NCBI GenBank assembly: GCA_013141385.1
Contig: JABFRB010000027.1
Location: 1-64,000, forward strand
Reading direction: 5' to 3'
Length of the DNA: 64,000 nucleotides
Source: Bacteroidales bacterium
GTDB lineage: Bacteria; Bacteroidota; Bacteroidia; Bacteroidales; Tenuifilaceae
The notes under the pieces were generated by a model. The model was not told where the DNA came from, made no database searches, and was given only the letters and a program-made list of their open reading frames with translations. The position numbers were made by a program, and so were the translations under genes. This document shows, piece after piece, positions 7,822 through 17,400 of the stretch (positions within the stretch are counted from its first letter, which is position 1; each line of letters opens with the position of its first letter).

Positions 7822-8537
7822 AACCCCAACCCCTTAAAATAAGGGGCTATAACAGGGTTGCGGTGGTGGGTATGGGTTTCTTTTTTAGGGAGAGTGGGTG
7901 AGGTGAATTTAATATCAAAATACCATAACTCCACCCTTTAATACCATCAATCATAACAAACCCAGTACACAGTTATTCCCCCTTTAGGGGACTGGGGGTA
8001 TTTCTTGTTGTATATAAAACCCCAACCCCTTAAAATAAGGGGCTATAACAGGGTTGGGTGGCGGGTTTGGGTTTCGCATTTGGGAATGTTTCTATTTATT
8101 TTTCTCCAGAAGGTAAATCAACCTACAATAATCTGTTTGCCCTCCTTTTTAAGGAGGGTTGGGAGGTTAATTTCTTGTGGCATACAACCCCAACCCCTTA
8201 AAATAAGGGGCTATAACAGGGTTGGGTGGTGGGTTTGGGTTTCGCATTTGGGAATGTTTCTATTTATTTTTCTCCAGAAGGTAAATCAACCTACAATAAT
8301 CTGTTTGCCCTCCTTTTTAAGGAGGGTTGGGAGGTTAATTTCTTGTGGCATATAACCCCAACCCCTTAAAATAAGGGGCTATAACAGGGTTGCGGTGGTG
8401 GGTTTGGGTTTCTCTTTTAGGAGAGAGTTAGTGAGATGAATTTAATATCAAAATACTACAGAACGTCTCTTTAATATCAACAATCATAACAAACCCAGTA
8501 CACAGCTATACCCCCTTAGGGGGCTGGGGGTTATTTT
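7822..8537. repeat. Nested repeat block with a 168-bp perfect-spaced tandem duplication
   Basis: The 39-bp motif starting aaccccaaccccttaaaat (with a CCCCTT/AAGGGG hairpin) occurs at 7822-7860, 8018-8056, 8186-8224 and 8354-8392. The middle copies begin two nearly identical 168-bp units (8018-8185 and 8186-8353), which differ at only a few bases. The outer copies each lead into a second shared block (about 7866-8008 and 8397-8537) with gaatttaatatcaaaata and aacaaacccagtacacag. The whole is an A-B-C-C-A-B arrangement. The 1265-bp gap 7675-8939 contains only this block, a -7-like box, a short palindrome, a hairpin and a pyrimidine tract; open frames in it are repeat-derived. Confidence 0.85.
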
Positions 8538-8618
8538 CTATACCTGCTTTTCAAAATCACCCTTTAGCCGTTGCATATGCCCTGCCCGTAAATCTGGAGG
8601 TACTATTTGCAACATAAT

Positions 8619-8633
8619 ATCGCAAATTGCGAT
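8619..8633. repeat. Palindrome ATCGCAAATTGCGAT
   Basis: A perfect 15-bp palindrome differing at one central base from the three ATCGCAAAATGCGAT copies in 1912-2247. Such a site could be an operator for a dimeric HTH regulator, but no regulator gene is adjacent. Confidence 0.5.
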
Positions 8634-8649
8634 AATGGGTGCATTAGTA

Positions 8650-8680
8650 ACCTCCCCTGCCCCTCCTGAAATAGGAGGGG
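8650..8680. repeat. CCTCCCC-type hairpin repeat, copy 3
   Basis: Arms CCCCTCCT (8660-8667) and AGGAGGGG (8673-8680), preceded by aacctcccctg. Third copy of the family at 1680-1712 and 4099-4129. Confidence 0.75.
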
Positions 8681-8730
8681 ATACTCCAAGTAACCAAGTT
8701 CAAAGGAATTGGGGTTAAACACCTGCACTT

Positions 8731-8863
8731 ACCACTTTTCTCTTTTTGCTTTTCACTTGCCACTTTTCTCTTTCCTCTTTCCTCTTTTTGCTTTTCACTT
8801 TTCACTTTTCTCTTTCCTCTTTCCTCTTTTTGCTTTTCACTTTTCACTTTTCACTTTTCACTG
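8731..8863. repeat. Polypyrimidine tandem repeat upstream of tex
   Basis: About 130 bp made almost wholly of T and C on the plus strand, built from reshuffled units such as cttttcactt, ctctttcctc and ctttttgctt. It ends about 75 bp before the tex start codon. An in-frame ATG at 8709 would translate it as a Phe/Leu/Ser/His-rich leader, which is rejected as noise. Confidence 0.75.
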
Positions 8864-8939
8864 TCAACTTCCTTTATTCACCCATCTATGGTATAATTCC
8901 CCCCTTTTTCGTTCTTTTGTATCCTCAAACAAACTATCA

Positions 8940-11087
8940 ATGGATATAGTTAACGTCAATAAACACATCGATCTTATTTCGAAGGAGCTTTCAATCAGCT
9001 CACGCCAGGTGGCTAACACGGTTAATCTGCTCGATGAGGGTGCTACAATCCCCTTTATTAGCCGATATCGTAAGGAGCACACTGGGAATCTGGATGAGGT
9101 TCAGGTTACATCGATTAGGGATCTGTCGGTTAAGTACACCGAGCTAGATAAGAGGAAGGAAACTATCCTTAATACCATCGAGGAGCAGGGGAAACTTACC
9201 GAGGAGCTAAAGAAGAGGATTATTGAGTGCTACGATCCCACTGAGCTGGAGGATATCTACCTACCATATAAACCCAAGCGCAGAACTAAGGCTACAATTG
9301 CCAAGGAGAAAGGGCTTGAGCCCTTAGCCGCCCTAATAATGAGGCAGCAGGATAGGGATATAATTGGCAAAGCCGAAAAGTTCCTTAACGATCAGGTTGC
9401 CGATGTTGAAGAAGCGTTACAGGGCGCAAGGGATATTATCGCCGAGTGGGTTAGCGAGGATCAGAAGGCAAGGAATGTGGTTAGGCGACATTTTAAACGG
9501 AGCGCAGTAATCCGCTCAAAGGTTGTGAAGAATAAAGAGGCTGATGGGGTAAAATACACCGATTATTTCGGTTTCGAGGAGGAGGTTCGTAGGTGTGCAT
9601 CGCATCGGTTTTTAGCCATGCGCCGTGGTCAGGAAGAGGGATTCCTAAAGGTTAGTATCACCCCAAACAACGATGATGCAATTGAGGAGCTGGAACGATT
9701 CCTTGTTAAGGGTTCGGGCGAACCCCAAAAGCACGTTGCTATGGCGGTACAGGATAGCTACAAAAGACTAATAGAACCTTCTATTGAGAATGAATTCACC
9801 TCTGAATTAAAGGAGAAGGCCGATGAGGAGGCCATCAGGGTGTTTGCCGAGAATCTTCGCCAGCTACTACTATCCCCACCACTTGGCCCACAGATGGTGC
9901 TAGCTCTCGACCCCGGTTACAAAAGCGGGTGTAAGCTGGTTTGTATCGATAAGCAGGGAAATCTCCTGCACAACGAGACCATCTACCCTCACCCACCCCA
10001 AAGCGAATCGGGTAAGGCGATGAGTAAGGTATCAAATTTGGTAGATACTTTTAAGATTGATGCTATTGCCATTGGTAACGGCACTGCAAGTCGCGAAACT
10101 GAGAGCTTTGTAAAGCATATCAGATTTAATAGGGATGTTCGGGTGTACGTGGTAAGCGAGGATGGAGCATCGATATATTCCGCATCGTCCGTGGCACGTG
10201 AGGAGTTTCCTGAATTTGATGTAACCGTTCGTGGGGCTGTTTCTATTGGTCGTAGGTTGCTGGATCCTCTGGCGGAATTGGTTAAAATCGATCCTAAATC
10301 GATTGGCGTTGGGCAGTATCAGCACGATGTTGATCAAACCAAGCTAAAATCGGGTCTCGATCAGGTTGTTGAGAGCTGCGTAAACCATGTTGGCGTTAAT
10401 ATAAATACTGCAAGCAAGCATCTTCTCACCTATGTATCGGGATTAGGTCCTCAATTGGCTAAGAATATTGTTGAGTATCGGAAAGCAGGCGGAGCGTTTC
10501 AGAGCAGGAATGAGCTTAAAAAGATACCCCGTTTAGGCGATAAGGCATTTGAGCAATGCGCAGGATTTCTTAGAATTCCCGAGGCAAAAAATCCTTTGGA
10601 TAATAGCGCAGTTCACCCCGAGAGCTACCATGTTGTTGAGAAAATGGCAAAGGATAATGGTTGCGAGGTTATTGATCTTCTTAAAGATGAGTCGATACGA
10701 AGCAAAATCAAACTCGAAAAGTATGTAACCGATAAGATTGGGCTTCCTACGTTGAATGATATCATGCAAGAGCTTTCCAAACCCGGACGCGATCCTCGTA
10801 AAACCATAAAGGTTTTTGAATTTGCCGAAGGGATTTATAAGATAAATGATTTAGTACCGGGAATGGTACTCCCAGGAATTGTAACCAACATTACAAACTT
10901 TGGGGCTTTTGTTGATGTTGGGGTAAAGCAGGATGGCCTTGTGCATATCTCGCAGCTAGCCGATAGATTCATCTCCAACCCCAACGATGTGGTAAAATTG
11001 CATCAACATGTAAAGGTAAAAGTAACCGAGGTAGATGTTGCACGGAAAAGAATTCAGCTGAGCATGAAGGAGGTGGAGCAAGGGTAG
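8940..11087 (+). CDS. tex: Tex-family transcription accessory protein (S1 RNA-binding)
   Basis: A 715-residue cytoplasmic nucleic-acid-binding protein linked to transcription and RNA metabolism. The domain order is typical: N-terminal helical region with ATIPFISRYRKEHTG (about 33-47), a YqgF/RNase H-like domain starting ALDPGYKSGCK (about 321), helix-hairpin-helix units with YVSGLGPQLAKNIVEYR and IPRLGDKAFEQCAGFLRI (about 495-547), and a C-terminal S1 domain from GMVLPGIVTNITNFGAF (about 640-712). The start at 8940 (MDIVNVNKHI) is chosen because it gives the usual family length. The longer frame from 8709 would add 77 residues translated from a pyrimidine repeat. The gene appears to be alone; the next gene is 236 bp away past a palindromic repeat. 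Confidence 0.94.
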   Translation: MDIVNVNKHIDLISKELSISSRQVANTVNLLDEGATIPFISRYRKEHTGNLDEVQVTSIRDLSVKYTELDKRKETILNTIEEQGKLTEELKKRIIECYDPTELEDIYLPYKPKRRTKATIAKEKGLEPLAALIMRQQDRDIIGKAEKFLNDQVADVEEALQGARDIIAEWVSEDQKARNVVRRHFKRSAVIRSKVVKNKEADGVKYTDYFGFEEEVRRCASHRFLAMRRGQEEGFLKVSITPNNDDAIEELERFLVKGSGEPQKHVAMAVQDSYKRLIEPSIENEFTSELKEKADEEAIRVFAENLRQLLLSPPLGPQMVLALDPGYKSGCKLVCIDKQGNLLHNETIYPHPPQSESGKAMSKVSNLVDTFKIDAIAIGNGTASRETESFVKHIRFNRDVRVYVVSEDGASIYSASSVAREEFPEFDVTVRGAVSIGRRLLDPLAELVKIDPKSIGVGQYQHDVDQTKLKSGLDQVVESCVNHVGVNINTASKHLLTYVSGLGPQLAKNIVEYRKAGGAFQSRNELKKIPRLGDKAFEQCAGFLRIPEAKNPLDNSAVHPESYHVVEKMAKDNGCEVIDLLKDESIRSKIKLEKYVTDKIGLPTLNDIMQELSKPGRDPRKTIKVFEFAEGIYKINDLVPGMVLPGIVTNITNFGAFVDVGVKQDGLVHISQLADRFISNPNDVVKLHQHVKVKVTEVDVARKRIQLSMKEVEQG

Positions 11088-11193
11088 TGGAAGAATGGAA
11101 TGGTGGAACTGGAGCGAAGCGGAACTCAACGAAGTTAATAATGGAGTGATGGAGTAGAGGGATCATAAAACCATATTTATAAAGAAGATATCC

Positions 11194-11297
11194 TAAATCT
11201 CTGTGTCACTTTGCGCCTTCTCTGTGGATCTTCGTGTAACAATCTTTTAGTACATTACACAGAGTGGCACAGAGAAGCCACAGAGAGACACAAAGAA
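11194..11297. repeat. Palindromic repeat (CTCTGTGTC.. / ..CACAGAG family)
   Basis: The left arm ctctgtgtcactttgcgcc...ctctgtgg pairs imperfectly with cacagagtggcacagaga...cacagagag. It lies between tex and the AraC-family gene and ends about 25 bp before the latter, so it may affect its leader. It is related to the palindromes at 1796-2262 and 5036-5123. Confidence 0.7.
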
Positions 11298-11323
11298 TCT
11301 AGTTAATTTATTTCAAAACAGGA

Positions 11324-12178
11324 ATGATAGAACTCAAGTTCCTTAAAACGAAATACGGTAAAGAGCTTCTGATCGATTGTCTGAAAATATCGGAGACCGA
11401 AGATTTTTTGGTGAACAGAAGACCTTCGGTAATGCTTTTCTACGAAATATACTTTATTACCAAAGGCAGTGGAACATTTATAATTGAAGATACTACAATT
11501 CCATACCAAAAGGGAACTATCATATTCATTCCGCCTAACAGGAGAAGGGAATGGAATATCGAGAGTGAAACCGATGCCTACTGCATTCTTTTCGAGGAGG
11601 AGTTTATTGGTCAGTTTTTTAATGATAACCTATTTGTTTATCGCTTTCGGTACTTTTATAGCTATAGCACCACCTATTACTTAGCAACAACTCCTGCTGA
11701 GTTTGAATCTTACCTAGAAAAGGTTGTCGAGATAAAAACTGAAATAGGCAATCTGCTTAGCGATAGCGAACACCTTTTACGGTCGATATTGTATTATTTG
11801 CTTATAATCCTTAACAGGAGATACATTGAACAGCATCAAATTAAAGGAGAACTTTTTCAGAATATCGAGGTGCTTAAATTCATCCAGCTAATCGATAAGA
11901 ACTTTAAGGAGAAACATCTTGTAGAGGATTACACCCAAATGCTTGGCATTAGCAAAACGTATTTGAACAAGAAACTAAAACCGCTTGGCACAACCGCGTC
12001 CGATTTGATAAAGGCAAGACTCCTTAGAGAAGCAAAAAAAGATTTGCACTACACAAACCTATCAATATCAGAGATAGCCTACAACCTGAACTTCTCCGAG
12101 CCAGCAAACTTTATCCGCTTTTTCAAAAAATCGACCTCTATAACCCCTAATCAATATCGATTAGAGTTTTCAAAATGA
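11324..12178 (+). CDS. AraC-family transcriptional regulator
   Basis: A 284-residue DNA-binding regulator. Residues about 1-110 look like a cupin-type sensing domain (KGSGTFIIEDTTIPYQKGTIIFIPPNRRREW), and the C-terminal 85 residues (about 199-281) hold the double helix-turn-helix: the first helix pair around DYTQMLGISKTYLNKKLK and the second around SISEIAYNLNFSEPANFIRFFKKSTSITPNQYR, the latter being the AraC signature. The ligand is unknown. It is followed after 70 bp on the same strand by the QueG-like gene, which it may control or be cotranscribed with; no operator was identified. It is convergent to the PKS/NRPS operon but separated from its end by another gene, so control of that cluster is possible but not shown. 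Confidence 0.9.
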   Translation: MIELKFLKTKYGKELLIDCLKISETEDFLVNRRPSVMLFYEIYFITKGSGTFIIEDTTIPYQKGTIIFIPPNRRREWNIESETDAYCILFEEEFIGQFFNDNLFVYRFRYFYSYSTTYYLATTPAEFESYLEKVVEIKTEIGNLLSDSEHLLRSILYYLLIILNRRYIEQHQIKGELFQNIEVLKFIQLIDKNFKEKHLVEDYTQMLGISKTYLNKKLKPLGTTASDLIKARLLREAKKDLHYTNLSISEIAYNLNFSEPANFIRFFKKSTSITPNQYRLEFSK

Positions 12179-12248
12179 CAATAATAAAATCATTTTGATT
12201 TAAACAAAGTCCTCCCCTCTCCCTTTCTTTGTAAGAAAAAACTCGGCC

Positions 12249-13313
12249 ATGAATAGTAGTGATTTATCGTCAAGATTGAAGCAATATGCAATTGATAATG
12301 GAATAGATTTAATAGGGATAACATCTGCCAAACCATTTATCACGCAAAGAAAAAAGGAGGCATTTGTCGATCCAAAAGATTATCTAAAAGATGCTAAAGC
12401 AGTTATTGTAACAGGCTTTCACATCAACGAAAGCAGCAGGCCAACCTCAAGCAATTCCAACACCCCAAAAGGCCGATACAACGCCTATGATGTTAAAGCA
12501 TTTATGCCCATGGAGAATCATCATATTAAAACCATTAGTAATTTCTTAGGGAATGAGGGCTATTTGGTAGAAACCAACAAGAACTACAAATTACCCGATA
12601 AGATGACCGCCGTGCGTGCTGGTTTAGGAAAATACGGCAAGAATTCATTAGTCATAACTCCAGAATATGGATCGTTTATAATGTTTGTGACGATGGTTAC
12701 GAATGCACCATTGGGTTATGAAGATTTTCCGCTAAACGAAACCGACTGTGGCAAATGCGAAATATGTATAAAATCTTGCCCCACGGGTGCAATATATGCG
12801 CCGTTCAAAATAAACAGGAATTTATGTATTACTGGTTGGCTTTGGGGCGATTTTGTCCCTGTACACCTGAGAGAAAAACAGGAGAATCGGCTTTTCGGTT
12901 GCGGTGAGTGCGTGAAAGCCTGTCCAAAAAACAGAAAACTTAAACCTAGGGAAGAATACCCAGCCAAACTTGAAGATATAAGCGATAGTCCAGAACTAAT
13001 TCCGCTATTAACGGCAGACAAGGAGTACTACAAAAAAACTATCGCCTCGTTTCCGCTTTGCGCTGGCGAAGAGGCAATTCTTGGGAATGCAATTATTGCG
13101 CTAGGAAATATTGGCGATGAAACATCCGTTCCTGAACTGGGGCATACAATCACTCACCAAAACCCTAAAATTAGAGCATACTCTGCATGGAGTCTCGGGA
13201 AAATAGGCAGGATAGAATCGATAAATATTCTGAAAAACGCCCTAGATAAGGAGGATGATAGCAACGTAATTAGCGAGATACATTGCGCATTGGAGAATAT
13301 TTCAAAGGATTAG
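12249..13313 (+). CDS. QueG-like double [4Fe-4S] protein with C-terminal HEAT repeats
   Basis: A 354-residue protein resembling epoxyqueuosine reductase, the cobalamin and iron-sulfur enzyme of tRNA queuosine synthesis. The N-terminal part (LKQYAIDNGIDLIGITSAKPF, then DAKAVIVTGFHIN) matches the QueG-type fold by pattern. Two ferredoxin-like Cys sets follow: CGKCEICIKSCPTGAI (about 166-178) and a lone Cys in NLCITGW (about 193) plus CGECVKACPKN (about 218-226). The last 110 residues have HEAT-like helices (AILGNAIIALGNIGDETSVPEL, KIRAYSAWSLGKIG). The sequence around CITGWLWGDFVPVHLR does not look like canonical QueG, so this may be a paralogue reducing another substrate. It lies 70 bp after an AraC-family regulator, which is unusual for a housekeeping tRNA-modification gene. 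The iron-sulfur assignment is firm; the substrate is not. Confidence 0.7.
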   Translation: MNSSDLSSRLKQYAIDNGIDLIGITSAKPFITQRKKEAFVDPKDYLKDAKAVIVTGFHINESSRPTSSNSNTPKGRYNAYDVKAFMPMENHHIKTISNFLGNEGYLVETNKNYKLPDKMTAVRAGLGKYGKNSLVITPEYGSFIMFVTMVTNAPLGYEDFPLNETDCGKCEICIKSCPTGAIYAPFKINRNLCITGWLWGDFVPVHLREKQENRLFGCGECVKACPKNRKLKPREEYPAKLEDISDSPELIPLLTADKEYYKKTIASFPLCAGEEAILGNAIIALGNIGDETSVPELGHTITHQNPKIRAYSAWSLGKIGRIESINILKNALDKEDDSNVISEIHCALENISKD

Positions 13314-13335
13314 GCTTGCCTGATATGGCTACAAA

Positions 13336-13368
13336 AACGCTGTCAGGGTTTTGAACCCTGACAGCGTT
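13336..13368 (-). terminator. Strong hairpin between convergent operons (candidate terminator)
   Basis: A perfect 15-bp inverted repeat: aacgctgtcagggtt (13336-13350), loop ttg, aaccctgacagcgtt (13354-13368). Read on the minus strand it is followed by a run of T (tttttg), as a rho-independent terminator would be for the leftward operon ending at 13722. On the plus strand it lies 23 bp after the QueG-like stop but lacks a T-run. Similar CTGTCAGGGTT palindromes are, from general experience, dispersed in Bacteroidota, so it may be a repeat used as a terminator. Confidence 0.55.
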
Positions 13369-13485
13369 CTAATGTGGTATAATCTACACAAACAGAATGG
13401 AGTACTGGAAAAAACGAGTTAAGAAAAATTCCGTTGTTCCAATACTCCATTTAATTATATATTGTTGCTTTGGCATACTGAACTT

Positions 13486-13699
13486 AGTGAAATCCATAGG
13501 ATTCGCCGAAGACAACCATCTGAATTTTAAATAATTAGATCCTTCGCTTCGCTCAGAATGACAAAGGTCTCATATTACAATTCATCATTATTAATGAAAT
13601 GGGTTGAGATCTTCAGTTCAAACTGTTTCGTGTCATGCTGAACGGAGTGAAGCATTTACCATTTAGATAAATAGTTCCTTCGCTTCGCTCAGAATGACA
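13486..13699. repeat. Two inverted-repeat elements with ..AGTGAA.. and CTTCGCTTCGCTCAGAATGACA ends
   Basis: Copies at about 13486-13565 and 13631-13699. The second has gtgtcatgctgaacggagtg on the left and cttcgctcagaatgacac on the right; the first has a decayed left end. Both match the element at 2283-2360. The 408-bp gap 13314-13721 holds these and the hairpin at 13336-13368, and nothing else that I can see. Confidence 0.7.
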
Positions 13700-13721
13700 C
13701 CTTACATCTAACTGATGTTCC

Positions 13722-14387
13722 TTATGATTTTGATACTTGTCCGTCGAAAAGCCTAATTATCCTATGAGCTACCTCGGCATGTGATGGGGAGTGGGTTACC
13801 ATAACTATTGTGGAACCTTCTTTATTCAACTCTTTCAATATATTCATAACCTCTTCGCCATTCTTTGAATCGAGATTACCAGTTGGCTCGTCGGCAAGAA
13901 TTACTTTAGGGCTGGTTACCAACGCTCTGGATACTGCAACACGCTGTTGTTGACCTCCAGATAGCTGTAATGGGAAATGGTCTTTACGATGAACAACATC
14001 CATTCTCGTTAATATTTCCATAACCCTTTTCTTAGTTTCGGCTGGGTTTACATTCATATATAGCAATGGTAGCTCAACATTCTCGTAAACGGTTAATTCA
14101 TCAATCAAATTAAAACTTTGAAAGATAAAACCAATGTTGCCTTTTCTAAAATTTGCTCTCTTTTTTTCATTCAATTTAGAGACTTCAGTCCCGTTAAAAT
14201 TATATGAACCTTCGGTTGGAGCATCCAATAATCCTAAAATATTTAGCAAAGTAGATTTTCCACATCCCGAAGGGCCCATTATTGCAACAAATTCGCCTTC
14301 TTTGATATCAATATCTACCTCATTTAAAGCAAATGTTTCCATTTCACCTGTTGTGAAAACCTTTGTCAATTTTTGTGTTTTAATCAT
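13722..14387 (-). CDS. ABC transporter ATP-binding protein (MacB/LolD type)
   Basis: A 221-residue ATPase subunit that should power a MacB/LolCDE-type membrane machine. It has Walker A GPSGCGKST (38-46), the Q-loop IFQSFNL, the signature LSGGQQQR, Walker B VILADEPTGNLDS (typical of this subfamily) and an H-loop VTHSPSHAEVA. No permease is fused or adjacent. It is the last gene of the leftward PKS/NRPS operon, 60 bp after the thioesterase-bearing synthetase, which suggests a role in export of the product or in self-resistance. The TolC-like gene at the other end of the operon could be the outer-membrane part of the same system; a permease and adaptor would then lie beyond the right edge or elsewhere. 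Family assignment is sure, the substrate is inferred. Confidence 0.92.
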   Translation of the reverse strand: MIKTQKLTKVFTTGEMETFALNEVDIDIKEGEFVAIMGPSGCGKSTLLNILGLLDAPTEGSYNFNGTEVSKLNEKKRANFRKGNIGFIFQSFNLIDELTVYENVELPLLYMNVNPAETKKRVMEILTRMDVVHRKDHFPLQLSGGQQQRVAVSRALVTSPKVILADEPTGNLDSKNGEEVMNILKELNKEGSTIVMVTHSPSHAEVAHRIIRLFDGQVSKS

Positions 14388-14447
14388 AATATTTGAATTT
14401 TGATTTAATAATTACAACCATGCTATTTATACTGGGCTTGCTTGTTA

Positions 14448-17400
14448 TTAACTAATTTTATCTAAAACCTTATTAGATAAAAGAAATTCTCCTACTGTCA
14501 CACCTTTTGAATCAATAAGATTAAAGTGATGACAATCTAAATTAAACACTTCAATATTCGAAGCAATTAAATCAATATTATTTGATTTAAGAGACTTGTA
14601 ATGATCATGCATTAACCTAGAAATCTCAGTATTCATGCTAGGATTCGCTTGAGTAGCCTTAAACAGGATTACGTTTGAGTATTTTATGCGATTACTTATG
14701 GATGAGTCTGCTATCTTAGCCTCAGCCTCCGAGGCTGATTTTACTTTTTCAAAGTAATCTGCTCCGAATTTTTCTATCATATAACTCTCATCTTGTTTTA
14801 TAGCATCTTCAGTATTTACTTGAATACCACTAATTAACTTCCTAGTATTTTCATCCCTTAAATAGGTATCCAATAGAATTACATTGATGCTTTTAAAACC
14901 TTTTGTTTCAAGAATTCCTGCCATTTCCAAGGCAATCTGCCCGCCGAGAGACCATCCTAACAGGTTAACGGTTTCCTTAAACGAGTATCTTTTCTCGTAT
15001 TCTGATAGATAATGATTTGCAAGTTTGTTTAAGGAATCTATCTTCTTTTTATTGTGAATATTATAATTATCTATTCCAATACAGTTATATTTTGAAGATA
15101 GCATTTCGGTTAAGTGCTGGTACATTTCGGAACCAGCTCTACCGGGTGAGATAAAAATCATGTCCTCTAAATCTGGGTTGTAATTTTGATTGTATGGTTT
15201 AACCAGTTCGAAATTGACTTCTTGAGCAGCCAATAGCTTATCAATGGATTTAAGTCTAAATACATCGGCTACTCTTATATCATAACCCAAGACTTTGCTC
15301 ATCCTGTGCGATATCTGGATAGCTAGGATGGAGTTGCCACCAATGCTGAAGAACTCGTCAGTAACACCAACTCGTTGAGTACCCAGCACCTCTGCCCATA
15401 CACGGCAGAGTTCGATTTCCTGCTCTGTAACTGGGGCTACATAAGTTTCGGTTGCCATAGCACCTAGATCTGGATCTGGCAGAGCCCGACGATCCAATTT
15501 GCCGTTAAGATTCATCGGGAAGGAGTCCATAGCAATAAGAATGGCAGGCACCATATGCTCTGGGAGAACACCAGCGAGGGTACTTCGGATGTCTGTCTGG
15601 GGTAAAGTGACCCCTGATTCCAACACATAGTAGCCGACTATATACTTATCGCTACCCGCACCGGTACGTCGCTCACGTACTAAGACACAGGCTTGCTTAA
15701 CGCCAGCAATTCGGGTTAGCGCATTCTCTATCTCCCCAAGTTCAATCCGGAAGCCACGAATCTTAACCTGATCATCATTTCGTCCGAAGAATTCTATGCT
15801 CCCGTCCGAGAGCCAGCGAACCTGATCTCCTGTTTTATAAAGGGTTTGTCCTCGTAGCCCAGAAATAGTGTTGGTAAGGAAGGCACGTCGGGTTTTCTCC
15901 TCATCGTTGAGATAACCCACAGATACACCATCTCCAGCAATGTAGAGCTCCCCTGGAATGCCTTCGGGGCAGAGGTTCTTGCTGCGGTCTAGGACAACTA
16001 GGGAGAGGTTGGCGATGGGTTCCCCGATCGGGATACTGCCTAGGGTCTGATAATAAGCAAGTTTATCTCTGTCGATCTCGTGAACGGCAGACATGATGGT
16101 AGCCTCGGTAGGGCCGTACATGTTGAAGATACGACACTCCGGGTTAACATGCTCGATGTAGCGGAGGACGGTGTCAACACCCAGCTTCTCAGCCCCAGGG
16201 ATGAGCATCCGCAAATTATCCAGTCGCTTCCCGGGTTGAAGTATCGAACTGAACCACGAGGGCGTACCGTGAACAACGGTAATTCCATTGTTCTCTAAAT
16301 AATCATACACCCGTGTTGGGTCGAGGAGTAGATCCTTTGGAACAGTATATAGGCTAGTACCGCTGGTGAGGGCAATGAAGATCTCCCATACAGACCAGTC
16401 GAAGTAGTAGGATAGATTCTGGAGAACCCGGTCATCGGGGCGAAGCCTCATAACCTCGTAACCCCAATGCATTAATGGGCAGAAGTTTCTATGGCTAATA
16501 CGAACGCCTTTGGGATTTCCCGTCGAACCAGAGGTGTAGATGACATAGGCGAGGCCATCAGGCTGGCTGTATATCGGTAGCCCAGCATCGTCCTCATCTT
16601 TATAAAGTGATTCGGTAAGGTCGGCATAAACAATCTTATCACTAGGTAACTCCGTACGTCGTGTGCCCCCGTGCTGAGCCACTATGAGTTCAGTCTGGGT
16701 GTCGCCCAGAATGTAATCAACACGCTCTTGTGGGTAGTTAGGATCCATTGGAACATAAGCTCCACCAGCTTTAAGAGCGCCCAGAATACCAATAATCATC
16801 TCAACACTACGGTCTAGGCTCAAGGCAATCATAACACCACTAGGGAGTGGTTGACCTATTCGCTCCTGATAGAGAGTTCGGATTCGGCGAGCTAGTTGGT
16901 TGCTCTTTCTATCGAGTTCATCGTAGGTGAGTCGGTGATTTTCTCCCACTAGGGCAATGCCATCTGGGGTTCGTTTTACCTGCTCGCCAAAAAGTTGGGG
17001 TATTGTCTTTTCATTTGGATATTCATGATCTGGACGATTCCACTTGTATAGTATCTGCTCTCGTTCGGCATCATCTATGAGGCTGATTTGCCCATAGGGC
17101 ATATCGGGGGACTCTAGAAGTCGGGAGAGAAGGAGTTTATATCTCGTGATAAGTCGCTCTATCGTAGCGCTACTAAAAAGGCTGGTAGCGTAACTGAACT
17201 GACCCCGAAGTTCTTCTTGGCTGTCGTCGATGAAGATGGATAGGTCGAACTTCTCGATCTCGTAGGCACCACCTAGATGGAATGGGACAAGGTAATCCTG
17301 TTCATCTCCCTGATCCTCTTTAGCACTACCAAAGCTCTGCACGCTGAACATAACCTGATAAACAGGGTTGCGGGAGAGGTCGCGGGTTACTCCCAGCTCT

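Noticed and set aside
8005-8355. 116-codon open frame with an internal repeat
   Set aside because: It is the translation of the two 168-bp tandem units; it has no coding signature beyond the duplication.
8709-8939. In-frame 77-residue N-terminal extension of Tex
   Set aside because: It is a translation of the polypyrimidine repeat (Phe/Leu/Ser/His only) and makes Tex longer than its family; the ATG at 8940 gives the normal start.
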